The position numbers were made by a program, and so were the translations under genes. From the NCBI RefSeq assembly GCF_012221945.1, contig NZ_CP032549.1:2852001-2916000 (forward strand): DNA of 64,000 nucleotides, read 5' to 3'. Shown in pieces: positions 61,518 through 64,000 of this stretch (position 1 is its first letter; every line of letters starts with the position of its first letter). Origin of the DNA: Glutamicibacter mishrai (GTDB lineage: Bacteria; Actinomycetota; Actinomycetes; Actinomycetales; Micrococcaceae). The notes under the pieces were generated by a model. That model made no database searches. It had not been told where the DNA came from and saw only the letters and a program-made list of their open reading frames with translations.

Positions 61518-62138
61518 ATGTCTGCCGAATTGATTGGCGCACGTCGCGCCCGCATGGAACGCGTCACCAGCGAATCGTCTGTATTCGTGGAACTGGATCT
61601 CGATGGCACCGGCGTGTCAGAGATCAGCACTTCGGTGCCGTTCTACGACCACATGCTCACCGCGCTGTCGAAGCACTCCCTGATCGACCTGACAGTCCGA
61701 GCCACGGGCGATACCCACATCGACGTGCACCACACCGTCGAAGACACCGCGATCACTATTGGCGAAGTGCTGCGCGTAGCCCTGGGCAACAAGGCGGGAA
61801 TCCGACGCTTCGGCACCGCATACGCTCCTTTGGATGAAGCGCTCTCGCGCTCGGTTGTGGACGTTTCGGGCCGCCCATACCTGGTTCACACCGGTGAACC
61901 GGCAGGGCAGGAATACCATTTGATCGGCGGCCACTTCACTGGCTCGATGACTCGCCACGTCTTCGAAGCCATCACCTTCCACGCACAAATTTGTGCGCAT
62001 ATCGAGGTGCTATCGGGCCGCGATCCTCATCATATTGTCGAGGCCCAATTCAAGTCCTTTGCACGAGCACTGCGCGAAGCTGTCGAGTTCGACGAACGCA
62101 TGGGCGACAAGATTCCATCCACGAAGGGTGCACTGTAA
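61518..62138 (+). CDS. hisB: Imidazoleglycerol-phosphate dehydratase
   Basis: A 206-residue dehydratase of histidine synthesis. The manganese-binding motifs are [11 protein letters not shown] and [17 protein letters not shown]. Single-function form without the phosphatase domain of enteric HisB. The ATG at 61518 has a GAAGGA SD; the earlier in-frame start at 61482 would overlap hisC. The hisH GTG begins at the next base. Confidence 0.95.
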   Translation: MSAELIGARRARMERVTSESSVFVELDLDGTGVSEISTSVPFYDHMLTALSKHSLIDLTVRATGDTHIDVHHTVEDTAITIGEVLRVALGNKAGIRRFGTAYAPLDEALSRSVVDVSGRPYLVHTGEPAGQEYHLIGGHFTGSMTRHVFEAITFHAQICAHIEVLSGRDPHHIVEAQFKSFARALREAVEFDERMGDKIPSTKGAL

Positions 62139-62774
62139 GTGGAAAAGAAAAATGTAGTTGTTCTCGACTACGGTTCGGGCAACGTCCGTTCTGCGGTACG
62201 AGCGCTGGAAGCCGCAGGTGCGTCGGTTGAACTGACCGCGGACCCAGAGAAGGTCATGAACGCTGATGGGCTCGTTGTCCCCGGTGTTGGCGCCTACGCC
62301 TCGGTGATGGAACAGCTGACCAAGATTGGCGCACTGCGCTGGATCGGCCGGCGCATTGCTGGTGGGCAACCGGTATTGGGAATCTGCGTTGGCCACCAGG
62401 TCTTCTTCGAAGAAGGTGTTGAGCACGGAGTCAAGACCGCCGGTATCGGCGAATGGCCCGGCACCGTCGAGCGTCTGAAGTCAGACGTCATCCCGCATAT
62501 GGGGTGGAATACCGTTCAGCCGCCAGAAAGCAGCAAGCTATTCGCCGGCGTTGAGAACGAGCGTTTTTACTTTGTGCACTCCTACGCCGTGCAGAAGTGG
62601 GAATTCGATGTGACTCAGCCAGCGATGACTCCACCGCAGGTTACGTGGAGCACCCATGGGACGCCTTTTGTCGCGGCAGTGGAAAACGGCCCGCTCTCGG
62701 CGGTGCAGTTCCACCCGGAAAAATCCGGGGAAGCCGGCGCGCAGCTTCTGCGCAACTGGCTGGGCACCCTGTAA
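62139..62774 (+). CDS. hisH: Imidazole glycerol phosphate synthase glutaminase subunit
   Basis: A 211-residue class I glutamine amidotransferase. The nucleophile is the cysteine in [14 protein letters not shown] and the His-Glu pair is in QFHPEKSG. It delivers ammonia to HisF, whose gene is not in the window. GTG start immediately after the hisB stop. Confidence 0.94.
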   Translation: MEKKNVVVLDYGSGNVRSAVRALEAAGASVELTADPEKVMNADGLVVPGVGAYASVMEQLTKIGALRWIGRRIAGGQPVLGICVGHQVFFEEGVEHGVKTAGIGEWPGTVERLKSDVIPHMGWNTVQPPESSKLFAGVENERFYFVHSYAVQKWEFDVTQPAMTPPQVTWSTHGTPFVAAVENGPLSAVQFHPEKSGEAGAQLLRNWLGTL

Positions 62775-62776
62775 GC

Positions 62777-62926
62777 ATGTGGACCATCGTGCTTGGGTTC
62801 GTCGGCGCATTTCTGGCAGGTGGAGCGATCTCGCTCAAAAGCCAGAAGGCCCATATTTCATGGGTTATCGCGCTATGGGTACTCGCGGCTATGAGCATTA
62901 TTGCCGCATGGGTCTTGACCCTCTAA
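62777..62926 (+). CDS. Small two-helix membrane protein between hisH and hisA
   Basis: A 49-residue protein that is almost entirely two transmembrane helices ([15 protein letters not shown] and [19 protein letters not shown]) joined by a basic loop (KSQKAH). The ATG lies two bases after the hisH stop, and hisA starts 25 bp after its end, so it belongs to the operon. No function known. Confidence 0.65.
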   Translation: MWTIVLGFVGAFLAGGAISLKSQKAHISWVIALWVLAAMSIIAAWVLTL

Positions 62927-62951
62927 AAATCATTACTTCACTAAGGACATC

Positions 62952-63689
62952 ATGAGCGAGCAACCAATTCTCGAACTATTGCCTGCAGTAGACATCGCCG
63001 GGGGACAGGCCGTTCGACTGGTACAGGGCGAGGCCGGATCCGAAACCGGCTACGGCGACCCGCTGGAAGCGGCGCTTTCCTGGCAGAACGCCGGTGCCGA
63101 ATGGCTGCACCTCGTTGACTTGGACGCGGCGTTCGACCGCGGCAGCAACGTCGAGATCGTGCAGCGTATCGCCAAGGAACTGAATATCAAGGTGGAACTC
63201 TCCGGTGGCATCCGCGACGATGCCTCCCTGGACCGCGCCTTGGAATTTGGCGCCACCCGGGTCAACTTGGGCACCGCTGCGCTGGAGAATCCGGAATGGA
63301 CCAAGCAGGCCATTGCCCGCCACGGCGACAAGATCGCAGTGGGCATGGACGTTCGCGGCACCACGTTGTCAGGTCATGGCTGGACCAAAGACGGCGGAGA
63401 CCTGTGGGATGTTCTCGCCCGTCTGGAAGATGCCGGTTGCGCCCGCTATGTCGTCACCGACGTGACCAAAGATGGCACCCTTCGCGGGCCGAACGTGGAT
63501 CTGCTGCGCGAAATCGCCGCCAAGACCAACAAGCCTGTTGTCGCCTCCGGCGGCATCTCATCGCTCGAGGATCTCCGTGTCCTGCGTGAACTTGTGCCTG
63601 AAGGAATCGAAGGAGCCATCATGGGCAAGGCTCTGTACTCCGGTCAATTCACCTTGCAAGAAGCATTGGACGTCGCTGGGCGTCGCTAG
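62952..63689 (+). CDS. priA: HisA / bifunctional PriA isomerase
   Basis: A 245-residue TIM-barrel phosphoribosyl isomerase. The first catalytic aspartate is in [15 protein letters not shown]; the second lies in [15 protein letters not shown], and SGGIRDD binds phosphate. In most actinobacteria this protein also does the TrpF reaction (PriA); dual function is expected from lineage, not proven here. SD AAGGA. A strong terminator ends the operon. Confidence 0.92.
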   Translation: MSEQPILELLPAVDIAGGQAVRLVQGEAGSETGYGDPLEAALSWQNAGAEWLHLVDLDAAFDRGSNVEIVQRIAKELNIKVELSGGIRDDASLDRALEFGATRVNLGTAALENPEWTKQAIARHGDKIAVGMDVRGTTLSGHGWTKDGGDLWDVLARLEDAGCARYVVTDVTKDGTLRGPNVDLLREIAAKTNKPVVASGGISSLEDLRVLRELVPEGIEGAIMGKALYSGQFTLQEALDVAGRR

Positions 63690-63706
63690 ATTCGCCAAGC
63701 CACACA

Positions 63707-63754
63707 ATTGACGGTTTGAAAGCCCAACGGCTTTCAAACCGTCAATTGTTTTCT
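63707..63754 (+). terminator. Terminator of the his operon
   Basis: Perfect 20-bp stem (63707-63726 with 63731-63750), four-base loop and TTTT. Confidence 0.95.
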
Positions 63755-63909
63755 GAAGCAGGAACAACGTCCAACCGTTACCGATTCCTCTGTTCCCTGC
63801 AGAATGACGCAAAAAAGATCTGAAACACCTTGACGGTGGTGTTCAAGCTCATGAGAGAAGAACCAACTCTTCCCTCCACCAGACCCAAAACCACCGATAG
63901 CATGGATGT

Positions 63910-64000
63910 ATGAGTACGGAGCATTCTGAATCAGCGCCAAAACGCCACCTGCCAGGACATATTGTCGCGGCACTGGCTCAGGCCGGTTCACCCGCCGACT
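63910..64000 (+). CDS. SseB family protein (5' part only)
   Basis: The first 30 codons of a gene cut by the window end. The peptide start (MSTEHSESAP then KRHLPGHIVAALAQAGSPAD) resembles SseB-like proteins that follow hisA/priA in Micrococcaceae. This rests on a short stretch and on synteny. No SD is evident before the ATG. Confidence 0.5.
   Translation, partial: MSTEHSESAPKRHLPGHIVAALAQAGSPAD

Noticed and set aside
1..64000. tRNA, rRNA genes or CRISPR arrays
   Set aside because: None was recognised; no clustered direct repeats with regular spacers and no cloverleaf-like sequences were noticed by eye, though a tRNA scan was not possible.

Overview
The window looks like chromosome from an actinobacterium of the Arthrobacter/Glutamicibacter (Micrococcaceae) type. 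The support is moderately high G+C, frequent GTG/TTG starts, mycothione reductase, ClgR, a DUF3046 protein, Gram-positive-type SOS boxes and a familiar core gene order (dapA-rnj ... ftsK-pgsA-cinA-clgR-recA-recX-miaB-miaA-dapF-hflX-dinG-lexA, then hisC-hisB-hisH-hisA). The genus is an inference; no rRNA or tRNA gene is visible.

Layout: (1) 1-10.2 kb is housekeeping: pnp, a short-chain fatty acid transporter, a divergent nucleosidase/luxS pair, an M16 peptidase, an alpha/beta hydrolase, two small lipoproteins, and dapB with a coupled membrane protein. (2) 10.3-32.3 kb is a large accessory island. Its core is an ebo-type operon (12920-21158): an exported sugar isomerase homologue, an inositol-1-phosphate-synthase-like cyclase, a UbiA prenyltransferase, an isomerase-EboA fusion, EboB (TatD-like), EboE and EboF. 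Around it lie two ROK regulators, a Tat-exported isomerase homologue, a secreted glucose/sorbosone dehydrogenase with a PKD domain, a ribose-type sugar ABC transporter whose operon also carries a polyprenyl diphosphate synthase, a Gfo/Idh dehydrogenase and a further TIM-barrel isomerase. (3) 32.3-36.3 kb has an acyltransferase-like membrane protein and dapA-rnj. (4) 36.3-42 kb has an osmoprotectant (OpuC/ProU-like) ABC operon, mycothione reductase and small secreted proteins. (5) 42-59.7 kb is the ftsK-to-lexA core, with a cytosolic GH76-like gene. (6) 59.9-64 kb has an SOS cell-division-suppressor candidate and the his genes, ending in the start of an SseB-like gene.

The most interesting system is the island. 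In described ebo clusters the cyclase slot is held by EboD, a dehydroquinate-synthase-like sugar-phosphate cyclase. Here no EboD is present and a myo-inositol-phosphate-synthase-like protein occupies the operon instead. Together with a UbiA prenyltransferase and a nearby polyprenyl diphosphate synthase, this suggests synthesis of a prenylated cyclitol or related lipid carrier, fed or balanced by the neighbouring sugar/cyclitol uptake and oxidation genes. This pathway is inference. A candidate shared operator core (TTCGTCGA...) occurs before the exported isomerase, the ROK/ebo divergent region and the transporter. Several core genes (luxS, dapB, dapA, ftsK, miaB, hisC) have no usable Shine-Dalgarno sequence but a TANNNT hexamer 6-7 nt before the start codon, as expected for leaderless mRNAs.
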